From assembly GCF_018224925.1 (NCBI RefSeq), contig NZ_JAGTUF010000017.1:24186-74880 (forward strand): DNA of 50,695 nucleotides, written 5' to 3'. The notes beneath the pieces are model-generated. The model was given only the letters and a program-made list of their open reading frames with translations. It searched no databases and was not told the DNA's origin. Shown piece after piece: positions 38,490 through 48,353 of the stretch (positions within the stretch are counted from its first letter, which is position 1; the number at the start of each line of letters is the position of its first letter). Origin of the DNA: Magnetospirillum sulfuroxidans (GTDB lineage Bacteria > Pseudomonadota > Alphaproteobacteria > Rhodospirillales > Magnetospirillaceae). The position numbers and the translations under genes are program-made.

Positions 38490-38966
38490 TTACTTCACCA
38501 CCTTCCAACTGCCATCGGGCTGACGGCATGCGGTCCCATAGGCGCGCTCGCTTTGGCCGCCGATATTCACGCTGGTTTCGTATTCGCGACAATAATTCCC
38601 CGACTGATCCCGCCCGTCGCGGGTCGGCGTATAGCTGCCGGAATTGCCGCTATCGGGATTATTCCACGAAATGGTCTGGCCGACAGGGGCGGCATGGGCC
38701 CGGTTTTCCGCCTGCATGGCATATTGCTGGTCGGCTTTGTCCAGGCTTTTGCCCACTTCCGAACCGATGAACGCCCCCAAAAGCGTGCCGATGGCGGTCA
38801 TTGCCAGATTGCCCGTGCCCTTGCCGAACTGGGCCCCGGCAACGGCGCCGCCAACACCGCCCAACAAGGTTCCGCCGGTCTGCTTGGGGCCGTAATCGCT
38901 GGAACAGCCGGCGACCAAGGCGACGATCATCGCGGCGGGAAGGGTCTTCTTTATCAAACTGATCAT
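38490..38966 (-). CDS. Outer-membrane lipoprotein with glycine-zipper (17-kDa antigen type)
   Basis: A 158-residue lipoprotein. The signal peptide [21 protein letters not shown] has a clean LVAG-C lipobox (Cys21). A glycine-zipper domain follows ([20 protein letters not shown] and [15 protein letters not shown], about 32-75) and then a C-terminal domain with two cysteines ([23 protein letters not shown]). This matches the Rickettsia 17-kDa surface-antigen family. The start at 38966 is chosen by the signal peptide; the longer frame to 39215 is antisense to pdxH. Confidence 0.9.
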   Translation of the reverse strand: MISLIKKTLPAAMIVALVAGCSSDYGPKQTGGTLLGGVGGAVAGAQFGKGTGNLAMTAIGTLLGAFIGSEVGKSLDKADQQYAMQAENRAHAAPVGQTISWNNPDSGNSGSYTPTRDGRDQSGNYCREYETSVNIGGQSERAYGTACRQPDGSWKVVK

Positions 38967-39081
38967 GACGAGCCTGCTTTTCCGAATTCGAGCATTACCA
39001 AAGTTACACGGAATTGGGGCTGTTTTTGGGCACTGCGCCAGGATAAAAAGAAGACCACCCCCTGCGGCGCCAAGGAGTCCC

Positions 39082-39669
39082 ATGTCCGCCATGGAAACCG
39101 ATCCGTTCTCGCTGTTCGGCAAATGGATGGCCGAAGCCGAAAAAAGCGAACCCAACGACCCCAACGCCATGGCCCTGGCCACCGTCGATGGCCTTGGCCG
39201 TCCGTCCGTGCGCATGGTGCTGCTGAAGGGGTGGGACGAAGCCGGCTTCGTTTTTTACACCAACCTGGAAAGCCGCAAGGGGGGCGAATTGGCCAACAAC
39301 CCCCATGTCGCCCTGTTATTCCACTGGAAAAGCCTGAAACGGCAAATCCGCATCGAAGGCGATGTGGTTCCGGTGACGACGGAAGAGGCCGATGCCTATT
39401 TCGCCTCCCGCCCACGCATCAGCCAGATCGGCGCCTGGGCTTCGGCCCAATCGCGGCCGCTGGAAGGCCGTTTCGAGCTGGAAAAGCGGGTGGCCGAATA
39501 CACCGCCAAATTCGGCCTGGGGGAAATCTGCCGCCCGGCCCATTGGTCAGGCTTCCGAGTGGTGCCCCAGGCCATGGAATTCTGGCATGACCGCCCCTTC
39601 CGCCTGCACGATCGCTTCGCCTATGGCCGCGACAATGATTCGTGGACCGCAAGGCATCTCTACCCATGA
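39082..39669 (+). CDS. pdxH: Pyridoxamine/pyridoxine 5'-phosphate oxidase
   Basis: PdxH makes pyridoxal 5'-phosphate using FMN and oxygen. The 195-residue protein starts after AAGGAG. Family motifs: [53 protein letters not shown] and the C-terminal [12 protein letters not shown]. Length is slightly short, as in other alphaproteobacteria. Its stop codon overlaps the start of the CDF transporter gene (ATGA). Confidence 0.97.
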   Translation: MSAMETDPFSLFGKWMAEAEKSEPNDPNAMALATVDGLGRPSVRMVLLKGWDEAGFVFYTNLESRKGGELANNPHVALLFHWKSLKRQIRIEGDVVPVTTEEADAYFASRPRISQIGAWASAQSRPLEGRFELEKRVAEYTAKFGLGEICRPAHWSGFRVVPQAMEFWHDRPFRLHDRFAYGRDNDSWTARHLYP

Positions 39670-40586
39670 GCGCACTGACCGTTCCGCCGGAAAATGAAAA
39701 GCTGATGCGTCAGGCCACCTATGCCTCGGTGGCCACCGCCTCGATCCTGATCGTCGCCAAATTGACCGCCTGGGCCATGACCGGCTCGGTGGCGATCTTG
39801 TCGACGCTGATCGATTCCACCTTGGACGCCGCCGCATCGCTGATCAATCTTTGGGCGGTGCGTCATGCCCTGACCCCGGCCGACCATGATCACCGCTTCG
39901 GCCACGGCAAGGCCGAGCCCCTGGCCGGGCTGGGCCAAGCCGCCTTTATCCTGGGGTCGGGCATCTTGCTGATGATCGAGGCGGTCAAGCGCTTATTTCA
40001 ACCCGAGGAAGTCACCCAAGGCTTGATCGGCATCGGCGTCATGGTGTTTTCCATCGTCATGACCTTTGCCCTGGTCGCCTTTCAAAAATACGTGCTGACC
40101 CGGGCCAAGTCGGTGGCTATCGCCGCCGATTCCCTGCATTACAGCGGCGACGTCCTGATCAACGGCAGCGTCATCATCTCGCTGAGCATGGGCATGTTTT
40201 CGGGCTGGACCTTCCTTGATCCGTTATTCGCCATCGCCATCGCCCTGTTCCTGCTGTGGAACGCCTGGAGCATCGCCCAAAGCTCCATGGACATGTTGAT
40301 GGATCGCGAACTGGCCGAGGATGACCGCAGCCGCATCATCGCCATCGCCCGCTCGCACCCCGAGGTGCGCGACCTGCACGATTTGCGCACCCGGCTGTCG
40401 GGCCAATTGGGCTTCATTCAATTGCATCTGGAACTGGAGCCGCAATTGCCATTGGTCCGCGCCCATGCCATCGCCGATTGGGTCGAACACGCCATCGAGG
40501 AAGCCTTCCCCAATTTCGAAGTGATCATTCACCAAGACCCGGCCGGTCTGCGCGAAAGCCATCCCGGCGCCGATGACCTGCCCTGA
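39666..40586 (+). CDS. Cation diffusion facilitator (FieF-like Zn/Fe exporter)
   Basis: A 306-residue inner-membrane proton-driven metal exporter with six predicted helices. The transport site D-x3-D in TM2 (Asp50, Asp54) and H-x3-D in TM5 (His158, Asp162) matches FieF Asp45, Asp49, His153 and Asp157. [12 protein letters not shown] follows TM2-TM3 as in the family. The C-terminal cytoplasmic domain (about 210-295) is the metal-sensing dimer domain. The DxxxD/HxxxD set fits zinc, iron or cobalt. In magnetotactic bacteria related MamB/MamM feed iron to magnetosomes, but this gene is not in a mam cluster. It is co-translated with pdxH. Confidence 0.94.
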   Translation: MSALTVPPENEKLMRQATYASVATASILIVAKLTAWAMTGSVAILSTLIDSTLDAAASLINLWAVRHALTPADHDHRFGHGKAEPLAGLGQAAFILGSGILLMIEAVKRLFQPEEVTQGLIGIGVMVFSIVMTFALVAFQKYVLTRAKSVAIAADSLHYSGDVLINGSVIISLSMGMFSGWTFLDPLFAIAIALFLLWNAWSIAQSSMDMLMDRELAEDDRSRIIAIARSHPEVRDLHDLRTRLSGQLGFIQLHLELEPQLPLVRAHAIADWVEHAIEEAFPNFEVIIHQDPAGLRESHPGADDLP

Positions 40587-40587
40587 T

Positions 40588-40623
40588 AAAAAGCCGCCCG
40601 GAAGATTTCCGGGCGGCTTTTTT
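40588..40623 (+). terminator. Intrinsic terminator of pdxH-CDF operon
   Basis: A perfect 11-bp stem, GCCGCCCGGAA (40593-40603) with TTCCGGGCGGC (40607-40617), is preceded by A's and followed by TTTTTT. It ends 25 bases before the convergent regulator gene and may act in both directions. Confidence 0.92.
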
Positions 40624-40648
40624 AAAACATCCCCTCAGCGTTACGCCG

Positions 40649-41131
40649 TCAGCCCTCGGCCTCCTCGGCCCCCCCCAGGGCACGGGCCAATTCCTGGACC
40701 TGGCGACGAACGTTGACGTCCTTGATGCGGGTATAGGCGCGCACCAGTTCCAAGGTTTCGCGCTGGGCCAAAATGGCTTCTTCCGATTCCGGCGGATCCT
40801 CGGTCGCCCGAACCATGTGGCGCGGGCTGGCCGCCATGGTTTCATCGTTCATGTCGTCAAAGAAATAGCTGACCGGCACGTCCAGAACCCGCGACAGGTC
40901 GTATAGACGCGATGCCCCCACCCGGTTGGCGCCGCGTTCGTATTTCTGCACCTGCTGAAAGGTCAAGCCCAAGGCCTCACCCAACCGCTCCTGACTCATT
41001 CCCAACAATGTGCGCCGCAGCCGCACCCGATTGCCCACGTGAACGTCGATGGGATTGGGCTTTCCCGATGGCGTCCGCCCCCGACTGGCACGACGCGATA
41101 CCCCAGAAGCCTTACGAACAGGTTGAACCAT
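40649..41131 (-). CDS. XRE-family transcriptional regulator, PraR-like
   Basis: A 160-residue regulator. The helix-turn-helix core at about 25-90 (NPIDVHVGNRVRLRRTLLGM, then LGLTFQQVQKYERGANRVGA) is the well conserved alphaproteobacterial type to which PraR of Azorhizobium and Rhizobium belongs; PraR controls adhesion and quorum sensing there. The acidic C-terminus is variable. The Met at 41131 is preferred over 41170. A perfect 9-bp inverted repeat lies just upstream. Target genes here are unknown. Confidence 0.9.
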   Translation of the reverse strand: MVQPVRKASGVSRRASRGRTPSGKPNPIDVHVGNRVRLRRTLLGMSQERLGEALGLTFQQVQKYERGANRVGASRLYDLSRVLDVPVSYFFDDMNDETMAASPRHMVRATEDPPESEEAILAQRETLELVRAYTRIKDVNVRRQVQELARALGGAEEAEG

Positions 41132-41151
41132 GCTGTTGTCCCTAAGCCGAT

Positions 41152-41178
41152 GGGAAGAATCGATCCCCAATTCTTCCC
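41152..41178. promoter_or_regulatory. Inverted repeat upstream of the PraR-like gene
   Basis: GGGAAGAAT (41152-41160) and ATTCTTCCC (41170-41178) are perfect inverted repeats nine bases apart, 21 bases upstream of the start codon. The position suits an autoregulatory operator for the dimeric regulator, though a leader hairpin is also possible. The remainder of the 41179-41372 gap shows no gene. Confidence 0.4.
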
Positions 41179-41372
41179 CAGTTTATCGTCCCGCCCCCGG
41201 CGAATCCCCCCCTTTAAGACGGGCACTGCCGACGACAACCATGCTTATTTCAGGCATCATATCGTTTGTGTGGTATGGCGGGTAGCCGGAAACGCACAAC
41301 CGAAACTTAGGAACTTCAACTATCCCAATGGATTAGAGGATAGACACGAGAGCTTCGATTGTTTTCCAACGC

Positions 41373-41400
41373 AAAACGCCCCCGGACAAGTCCGAGGGCG
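41373..41400 (-). terminator. Intrinsic terminator of ndk
   Basis: On the minus strand CGCCCTCGGA pairs with TCCGGGGGCG (one G:T pair) and is followed by TTTT. It lies about 30 bases after the ndk stop. Confidence 0.8.
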
Positions 41401-41432
41401 TCGCAAAAATCGGGGCGCAAAAGCCGATTGGC

Positions 41433-41855
41433 TTAGGCGACGATTTCGCTTTGCGCGAAGAAATAGGCGATTTCGATGGCGGCGTTTTCAGCCGAATCGG
41501 AACCGTGCACCGAATTGGCTTCCACCGATTCGGCGAAATCGGCGCGGATGGTGCCGGCGGCGGCATTGGCCGGATTGGTGGCGCCCATGATGTCGCGGTT
41601 CTTGAGGACGGCGTTTTCGCCTTCCAGAACCTGCACGACCACCGGACCGGAGATCATGAAGGCAACCAATTCGCCGAAGAACGAACGCTCGCGGTGAACG
41701 CCATAGAAGGCCTCGGCCTGTTCCTTGGTCAGGCGGACGCGCTTTTGAGCGACGATGCGCAGACCATTTTCCTCGAAGCGGGCGTTGATCTTGCCGGTCA
41801 GATTGCGGCGGGTGGCATCCGGCTTGATAATGGACAGGGTGCGTTCGGTGGCCAT
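41433..41855 (-). CDS. ndk: Nucleoside diphosphate kinase
   Basis: Ndk balances NTP and dNTP pools by transferring phosphate through a phospho-histidine. The protein is 140 residues. His117 in NSVHGSDS is the phosphorylated residue, and FxxGxxV/KPDA motifs are typical. AAGGAT nine bases before the Met at 41855 chooses this start over in-frame Mets at 41864 and 41888. It is a single gene with its own terminator. Confidence 0.97.
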   Translation of the reverse strand: MATERTLSIIKPDATRRNLTGKINARFEENGLRIVAQKRVRLTKEQAEAFYGVHRERSFFGELVAFMISGPVVVQVLEGENAVLKNRDIMGATNPANAAAGTIRADFAESVEANSVHGSDSAENAAIEIAYFFAQSEIVA

Positions 41856-42005
41856 GTTGGTCATATCCTTGAAGTGACGATCGGGCATGCGCCGGCCTTC
41901 GGGCCGGCATCAACAAAGCCCAGAGCGGGCGGGTTATAACTCTTATGCGCGCTTTCGGCAACAAGCTCGTGGCGAAGCGACGTTCTCCGTGTTAGACAGC
42001 CAGCC

Positions 42006-43895
42006 ATGCTGCATATCAACGACCTTGTTTTCCGCTTTGGCGGCCGCGTCTTGTTCGACCAGGCCAGTGTGCATATTCCGGCAGGGGCCAGGATTGGCTT
42101 GGTCGGCCGCAATGGCGCCGGCAAATCGACGCTGTTCAAGCTGATCTTGAACGAACTGGCCGCCGATGGCGGCGATATTTCCATCCGTCCGCGCGCCCGC
42201 ACCGGCTGCGTCGCCCAGGAAGCGCCCGAAGGCGAGACCAGCTTGCTGGATTGCGTGTTGGCGGCGGACATCGAACGCAGCCAGTTGTTGGCCGAGGCCG
42301 AACACAGCCACGACCCCCATCGTCTGGCCGAGGTGCATGAGCGCCTGAACGCCATCGACGCCCATTCGGCCCCGTCGCGGGCCGCCTCCATCCTGGCCGG
42401 CCTGGGTTTTGACGCCGTCCAGCAGGCGCGTCCGGTGTCGTCTTATTCCGGCGGCTGGCGCATGCGTGTCGCCCTGGCCGCCGTCTTGTTCATCCGCCCC
42501 GATCTGCTGCTGTTGGACGAGCCGACCAACCATTTGGATCTGGAAGCCACGCTGTGGCTGCAATCCTATCTCGGCAGCTATCCCGGCACCTTGCTGGTCA
42601 TCAGCCATGACCGTGAATTGCTGAACGAGGTGTGCAACCGGATCGTCCATCTGGAGCGGACCAAGCTGGTTTCCTATGGCGGCAATTACGACGATTTCGA
42701 ACGCACCCGCCGGGAAAAGATGGATCTGGCCGCCAAGGCCCAGGTCAAGCAATTGGAACAGCGCCGCAAGATTCAATCCTTTATCGACCGCTTCCGCGCC
42801 AAGGCCACCAAGGCCCGGCAAGCGCAAAGCCGGATCAAGATGCTGGAGCGCATGGGGCCGCCCATCTCGGTGATCGAGGATCGCAGCATAAGCTTCGACT
42901 TCCCCGACCCCGACGCCCTCAGCCCGCCGATCATCGCCATCGACAACGGCATCGCCGGCTATGGCGATAAGACGGTGCTGGCGGATCTGAACATCCGCGT
43001 CGACATGGACGACCGTATCGCCCTGTTGGGGGCCAACGGCAACGGCAAGTCAACGCTGTCCAAGGTGCTGTCGGGACGCCTGAAACTGCTGTCTGGCGAC
43101 ATGCATCGTCCCGCCAAGCTGCGCATCGGCTATTTCGCCCAGCACCAGACCGACGAGTTGGATCTGGGCCGCACGCCCTATGATCACATGCTCGATCTGA
43201 TGAAGGCGGCGCCCGAATCCAAGGTCCGCGCCCAATTGGGCCGTTTCGGTTTCGAGCAAGACCGCGCCGACGTCAAGGTCGAGAACCTGTCCGGCGGCGA
43301 AAAGGCCCGGCTTTTGTTCGCGCTGATGAGCCGCGACGCCCCGCATCTGATGATCTTGGACGAACCCACCAACCATCTGGACATCGATTCGCGCGAAGCC
43401 CTGGTGGCGGCGCTCAACGCCTATGAAGGCGCCGTGGTGCTGGTCAGCCATGACCCGCATCTGGTCGAACTGGTGGCCGATCGCCTGTGGCTGGTCGCCG
43501 ATGGCAAGGTTGCCCCCTTTGACGGCGATCTGGCCGATTACCGTAAATTCCTGCTTGATCAGGCCCGCGACGCCCGTCGTGGTGGTGGAGGGGGGGGTGA
43601 ACGCCCATCCGCCGCCACCCGCAAGAATGACCGCCGGGCCGCAGCCGAAGCCCGCGCGCAAACCGCGCCCTTGCGCAAGAAAGTGCAGGATGCGGAAAAG
43701 CGGCTGGAAAAACTGAACCAGGACAAGACCAAACTTGCGGCCAAGCTGGCCGATCCCAAATTGTACAGCGGCCCCGGCGAAACGGTCACCGCCTTGCAAA
43801 AGGAACTGGCCAATCTGGAGCGAGAGATCGCCGACACCGAAAGCCTGTGGCTTGAGGTGCATGAACAACTGGAAGCGGCGACCGCAAGCGCTTAG
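42006..43895 (+). CDS. ABC-F family ATPase (ribosome-associated type)
   Basis: A 629-residue protein with two ABC cassettes and no membrane domain. Cassette 1: GRNGAGKST, SSYSGGWRMRVALAAVL signature, LLLLDEPTNHLD. Cassette 2: GANGNGKST, LSGGEKARLLFAL, LMILDEPTNHLD. The P-site linker (about 220-300) with KAKQLEQRRK-like basic helices lies between, and a coiled-coil tail covers about 540-629. Both nucleotide sites look intact. Relatives (Uup, YheS, EttA) act on ribosomes; the tail resembles the Uup/YheS type. It is divergent from ndk. Confidence 0.94.
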   Translation: MLHINDLVFRFGGRVLFDQASVHIPAGARIGLVGRNGAGKSTLFKLILNELAADGGDISIRPRARTGCVAQEAPEGETSLLDCVLAADIERSQLLAEAEHSHDPHRLAEVHERLNAIDAHSAPSRAASILAGLGFDAVQQARPVSSYSGGWRMRVALAAVLFIRPDLLLLDEPTNHLDLEATLWLQSYLGSYPGTLLVISHDRELLNEVCNRIVHLERTKLVSYGGNYDDFERTRREKMDLAAKAQVKQLEQRRKIQSFIDRFRAKATKARQAQSRIKMLERMGPPISVIEDRSISFDFPDPDALSPPIIAIDNGIAGYGDKTVLADLNIRVDMDDRIALLGANGNGKSTLSKVLSGRLKLLSGDMHRPAKLRIGYFAQHQTDELDLGRTPYDHMLDLMKAAPESKVRAQLGRFGFEQDRADVKVENLSGGEKARLLFALMSRDAPHLMILDEPTNHLDIDSREALVAALNAYEGAVVLVSHDPHLVELVADRLWLVADGKVAPFDGDLADYRKFLLDQARDARRGGGGGGERPSAATRKNDRRAAAEARAQTAPLRKKVQDAEKRLEKLNQDKTKLAAKLADPKLYSGPGETVTALQKELANLEREIADTESLWLEVHEQLEAATASA

Positions 43896-43971
43896 AGTGT
43901 CTGATGTCTTCTCCCTTGCCCATAGCCGCGACGTGACCAACCAGGGCCAACGCCAATCCCTTCTGCCTCCG

Positions 43972-45657
43972 ATGAACGTGGCGCCGCGCCAGACGTTGCG
44001 GGCGCTGATCGTCAGCGTCACCGTGCTGATCGTCATCACCTGCGGCCTGTTCCTCGCATATTTGCGCGGCGAGGTCCTGCATGCCGCCGAGGAAAAAGCC
44101 GCCTCGGTCGCCCGCCTGCTGGAAGAACACATCTCTCGCACCTTCCGCACCGCCGACTTCATCGTCGAACAGGTCGCCCTGCTGGGCCGGACCATGCCCA
44201 TGGACCAATTGGGGGCATCGGAAGCGGCCTGGATGCACCTGACCGAACTCAAGCGCGGCATGCCTGAACCGGGCACCTTGTGGATCATCGACAACAAGGG
44301 CCGCGCCCGTTTGGGCACCCTGGCCTTCCCCATCCGCCCGATCTCGGTCAGCGACCGCTATTACTTCACCGCCCACACGGAAAAGCGCCGCGATCTGGTC
44401 ATCGGCCCGTTGGTGCAGACCAAGCAACGAGATTCCCAGGCCTTTCATCTCAGCCGCCGCATCGACGATGCCGACGGCAACCTTGCCGGTATCGCCGCCG
44501 CCGGCTTCGACGCCATCACCTTCACCGATTTCTATCGCAATCTTGGCCTGGGACCCCATTCGGTTCTCACCGTTTCCGGCCTGGACGGCCGCATCATCCT
44601 GCGCCAACCCGACCCCGAGCAATGGGCCGAAATCAGCGTGCCGACCGGGCCGCTGATGAGCGCGATAAATGCCGGCCGCACCCGCGGCATTTTGCGCACA
44701 GCCTCGCCCTTGGACGGGGTTGAGCGGGTGTTGGCCTATCGGGTTCTGCCCGATTTCGGTGTTGTCGTCTCCACCGGGGTGGCGCTGGACGACGTGCTGT
44801 CCAACTGGTGGGACACCGCGCTTTTGACCATAACGGCGGTTCTGTTGCTGATGGGTTTGCTCGGATGGCTGACCGCCATGGCCTTCGACAGCCTTAAGCG
44901 TGAAGAGGAACTGATCCAAGGCCTGGAAGAAACCGTCCGCGACCGAACCCACGAGGCCGAGCAACGGGCGGAAGAAGCGCGGCGGGCCAATGACAGCAAG
45001 ACCCGCTTCCTCGCCGCCGCCAGCCACGATTTGCGCCAACCGCTGCAAGCCGCCGGCATGTTCGTCGAAGCTTTGTCAGCACGGCTGGGCAACAGCCCGC
45101 ACCAGAACATTGTCGATAAGATGCGGCAAAGCGTCGATGCCACCCAGGCCCTGCTGGCCACCCTTTTGGATGTCTCGACACTCGAAGCCGGCCATATCGA
45201 GCCGGTCCCGACCACCTTCTCGGTAGCCCCCATGCTGACCGCCCTGGTCGAGCAACTCGAGCCCGAAGCCAGCAAACGCAATCTTGTTCTGCGACTGGTG
45301 CCCACCGACGCCGAAATAATCTCGGACCCGGTCCTGCTGGAACGGATGCTGCGAAACCTGCTGTACAACGCCTTGCGCTATACCAAGGAAGGCAAAATCC
45401 TGGTCGGCTGCCGCCATCGCGGCAACAAGATCGCCATTTGCGTCGTCGATACCGGTATCGGTATCCCCGAGGACAAATTCACCGCCATCTTCGAGGATTT
45501 CTCTCGCCTGGGGGTGAAGGGGCATGGCTCGGATCGCGGCTTGGGCCTGGGCTTGGCGGTGGTGCGACGCATGGCCGAACTGTTGGGGCATGGCATCGAA
45601 GTCCGATCCCAGGTGGATAAGGGGTCGTCTTTCGCGGTGATCGTCCCCCTCGCCTGA
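43972..45657 (+). CDS. Cache-domain sensor histidine kinase
   Basis: A 561-residue membrane kinase. TM1 is at about 8-28, then a dCache-like periplasmic domain (VSDRYYFTAHTEKRRDLVIG), TM2 at about 281-303, a coiled coil with RDRTHEAEQRAEEARRA, HisKA with the acceptor His352 (ASHDLRQPLQ), and an HATPase with an N box (LLYNALRYT), DTGIGIP and GLGLGLAVVRR. All key residues are present, in contrast with the tandem kinase at 27419-30712. No receiver domain is attached and no regulator is adjacent; the neighbouring HD-GYP gene has none either. The start at 43972 has a weak ribosome site; GTG at 43933 or 43897 is possible. Confidence 0.92.
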   Translation: MNVAPRQTLRALIVSVTVLIVITCGLFLAYLRGEVLHAAEEKAASVARLLEEHISRTFRTADFIVEQVALLGRTMPMDQLGASEAAWMHLTELKRGMPEPGTLWIIDNKGRARLGTLAFPIRPISVSDRYYFTAHTEKRRDLVIGPLVQTKQRDSQAFHLSRRIDDADGNLAGIAAAGFDAITFTDFYRNLGLGPHSVLTVSGLDGRIILRQPDPEQWAEISVPTGPLMSAINAGRTRGILRTASPLDGVERVLAYRVLPDFGVVVSTGVALDDVLSNWWDTALLTITAVLLLMGLLGWLTAMAFDSLKREEELIQGLEETVRDRTHEAEQRAEEARRANDSKTRFLAAASHDLRQPLQAAGMFVEALSARLGNSPHQNIVDKMRQSVDATQALLATLLDVSTLEAGHIEPVPTTFSVAPMLTALVEQLEPEASKRNLVLRLVPTDAEIISDPVLLERMLRNLLYNALRYTKEGKILVGCRHRGNKIAICVVDTGIGIPEDKFTAIFEDFSRLGVKGHGSDRGLGLGLAVVRRMAELLGHGIEVRSQVDKGSSFAVIVPLA

Positions 45658-45733
45658 TACGTCCTCATTTCTTCTTGATCGTTACGCACAAAAGGGCCAT
45701 CTACAGGTTGAGAAAAGTCGCCGGAGACGCGCC

Positions 45734-47002
45734 GTGAACGCCATGGAAAAAAACTCAGCGCCCCTGGGCGGGCTTTCCATCGATCTTGGCCGCGTCGCCC
45801 ATACGGTGACCAAGGCGCTGGATTATGTCGGCGTCGATGACAAAAGCCACGGCCGCCGGGTCGGCTTGGTCTGTCACCGGATCTCACATTATTTGGGCTG
45901 GGATCGCCAGACCCGGCATTTCATGCTGATCGCCGGCATGATCCACGATTGTGGCGTTTCCTCGACCGCGACCCACCAAAAACTGATCGACGAGATGGAA
46001 TGGGTCGGCGCCGACGATCATTGCCTGCGCGGGGCCGCCTTTTCCCGCAGCTTCGCCCCCTTCGCCCCCTATTCCACCGTGATCCGCCATCACCATGACC
46101 GCTGGATCAACCTTCCGGATCATCTGGACGCGCAAACCAAGGAATTCACCAATCTGGTGTTTCTTGCCGATCGTTTCGACGTGGTCCGCGCCGGTTTTCT
46201 TGCCGATCATCAAAACTTCGAGGTCTTGCGTGCCCGCGACCAATTGACCGGCTTGCTCGCCCCCCATGTGGGCACATTGTTTTCGCCGCGCCTGTTTGCC
46301 GGTCTGCTGGAAGCGGTGCAAAAGCATGCTTTTTGGATGGAGCTGGAAGACGAATTCCTTGACGGGGCCATCTTCGAGACCCTGGCCTATTGGGATCACT
46401 GGATAGATTTGGGTTTCGACGACATCATCGCCTTGGGCGAGATGGTCTCGCATATCGTCGATGCGAAAAGCCCGTTCACCCATTATCACAGCCTGCGTGT
46501 CGCCGACCTGACCCACGCCCTGACCGGGCTGTTGAATTATCCGCCTCAGCAGCGGCAATTGCTGCGCATGGCGGCGTTGTTGCACGATGTCGGCAAGCTG
46601 CGAACACCCGATGAAATTTTAGAAAAGCCCGGCGCCTTGAGCGAAAGCGAGCACGACCTGATGCTGCGCCACCCCCTGGACAGCAAGGTGGTGCTGACGG
46701 CGTTGTTCCCCAACACGCCCATCGCCAACTGGGCCGCCCACCATCACGAAAAACTGAATGGATCGGGCTATCCCTATGGCTGGAGCGGCGATCAAATCGA
46801 CGCCGAAACCCGAGTATTGACCATCTGCGACATCTTCCAGGCGCTCTGCCAAAAGCGCCCCTATCGCCCGCGCCTGCCGGTGGAAGAGGTGATTAAGATC
46901 ATGAGCCGCATGCAAGATAACGGCGAGATCGACGCGGACCTGTTCGCCCTGGTCCTGAGCCATCGGGATGTTTTGTACCAAATCGCCATCCGCGAGGGGT
47001 AA
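45734..47002 (+). CDS. HD / HD-GYP tandem phosphohydrolase, probable c-di-GMP phosphodiesterase
   Basis: A 422-residue cytoplasmic protein with two HD domains. The N-terminal HD (about 35-150) has His39, His71-Asp72, HHHD (119-122) and Asp146. The C-terminal one (about 250-400) has His252, His284-Asp285, Lys288, His313, HHH (336-338), GYP at 345-347 and Asp366, which is the HD-GYP signature for hydrolysing c-di-GMP to GMP. There is no receiver domain. A GGAG seven bases before the GTG at 45734 supports that start. It follows the Cache kinase by 76 bases on the same strand and may be controlled together with it. Confidence 0.9.
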   Translation: MNAMEKNSAPLGGLSIDLGRVAHTVTKALDYVGVDDKSHGRRVGLVCHRISHYLGWDRQTRHFMLIAGMIHDCGVSSTATHQKLIDEMEWVGADDHCLRGAAFSRSFAPFAPYSTVIRHHHDRWINLPDHLDAQTKEFTNLVFLADRFDVVRAGFLADHQNFEVLRARDQLTGLLAPHVGTLFSPRLFAGLLEAVQKHAFWMELEDEFLDGAIFETLAYWDHWIDLGFDDIIALGEMVSHIVDAKSPFTHYHSLRVADLTHALTGLLNYPPQQRQLLRMAALLHDVGKLRTPDEILEKPGALSESEHDLMLRHPLDSKVVLTALFPNTPIANWAAHHHEKLNGSGYPYGWSGDQIDAETRVLTICDIFQALCQKRPYRPRLPVEEVIKIMSRMQDNGEIDADLFALVLSHRDVLYQIAIREG

Positions 47003-47009
47003 AGGCGGC

Positions 47010-48092
47010 TTACCGACCTAACCGGCGCATCTGCCGCCCAACCACATCGCGAAACCAAGAGCTGTGCAGACAGATGCCGCCGACCAAGCCGACGAAACTG
47101 CCCAAGACGGTATCAAGCAAACGGGCGTGGATCAGAACCGAGGGCGAGCCATGCCCCAACGTCGCCGCCTCGGCCAACATGATGGCCAAGGGGGTGATGA
47201 AGATGGTGGCAAAGGCATAGTGGCGGACCACGGCGGTTTCGATGATGAAGGCCAGCACCATCATCAGCACGGACAAGCTCCAGCTGTTCAGCGGCAGCGA
47301 CAACAGGCCCCAAGACAGCAACAGACCGATCCCGGTGCCGACGACACGATGGATTTGCTTGGTCCATACAGCCCGTAACGATGCCCCTTGAATAACCGCC
47401 AAACAACTGACCGGCACCCAATAGGCCTTTTCCAGGTCCAAAACCTGCGCCAGGGCCAACGAGATGCCGACGAACACCCCGATCACCACCGGATCGAAGA
47501 CCATGGTCTCGAAGCTGGGCTGCGGCAGTGCCGGTACGGGCTTGGGGTCTTGCCGGCGCAAGATGTAGACGCTGTAGAAAAAGGCGATCAGGCAGGCCAG
47601 CAGCGCCCCCATGCTGATCAGGCCGACCATCAACGGCACCTGCAACACCTCAGTCGGCGCATAAGCCCCGATCGAGGCGGCCATGATGAAGAACAGACTG
47701 CCCGGCATGCCCACACCGTAAAAGCGGCACAGCATGGTGGTCAAAATGGCGATGAAAACCAGCACCGGCATCATCAATACCGGGACGAAATGACTCATCA
47801 CCCCCAGGGTGTAACAGGCGGTCATGGCAAAAGCGCAGGCCATCAACATGACCATGCGATGCGACAACGCCGTCGCCGGCATATACAAGAACACCAGCCC
47901 GCCCAACGATGACACCAAGCCATATTCCAGATGGCCGAACCACGAGCCGACCAATAGCGGCAGCCCCGTCGCCAGCGCGGCGGCAAACGGCATTTGCCAC
48001 GGCCGGTCACTGGGATTGATGGTGACCAGATGACGGAGTTCCGTCCCCAAAAAGCCCATCACCTTGGTCCACCGCTTGTCCGCACGGATCAT
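47010..48092 (-). CDS. FUSC-family membrane protein
   Basis: A 360-residue membrane protein with about ten to eleven hydrophobic helices and two similar halves, each with an HR[VM] segment after the helices (for example LSHRMVMLMACAFA and IHRVVGTGIGLLL). This is the fusaric-acid-resistance/YccS-like FUSC pattern, associated with efflux of aromatic acids. AGAAGG at 48100-48105 supports the ATG at 48092; a GTG at 48098 is an alternative. It is convergent with the HD-GYP gene, seven bases apart, and divergent from the EF-G-like gene. Confidence 0.85.
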   Translation of the reverse strand: MIRADKRWTKVMGFLGTELRHLVTINPSDRPWQMPFAAALATGLPLLVGSWFGHLEYGLVSSLGGLVFLYMPATALSHRMVMLMACAFAMTACYTLGVMSHFVPVLMMPVLVFIAILTTMLCRFYGVGMPGSLFFIMAASIGAYAPTEVLQVPLMVGLISMGALLACLIAFFYSVYILRRQDPKPVPALPQPSFETMVFDPVVIGVFVGISLALAQVLDLEKAYWVPVSCLAVIQGASLRAVWTKQIHRVVGTGIGLLLSWGLLSLPLNSWSLSVLMMVLAFIIETAVVRHYAFATIFITPLAIMLAEAATLGHGSPSVLIHARLLDTVLGSFVGLVGGICLHSSWFRDVVGRQMRRLGR

Positions 48093-48353
48093 GCCCACGC
48101 CTTCTCTTGCCTGCCGCCACGTTCAGTCTCTCGACGGGCCTCTTTTACGGCCCCTTTTAATGGCCGATCGCATAAAAGAGTCAAACACATGCTGCGCATG
48201 GCGTCTCCCCGCAAACCGAAAATCAAGACCGCGGCTCGACGTGACGTGGGCGCGCGCCATGCTCGTTCACCTCGGCCTTGCCTTGACTGGCCGCCTCGGC
48301 CTCGGTCGACGCTGCGGGAATCCCCCTTGCCAGCCCATTCGCCAAGGAGGACC

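Noticed and set aside
39666-40586. Magnetosome transporter MamB/MamM
   Set aside because: The protein is a CDF exporter but keeps the FieF-type DxxxD/HxxxD site and lies next to pdxH with no mam gene in the window.
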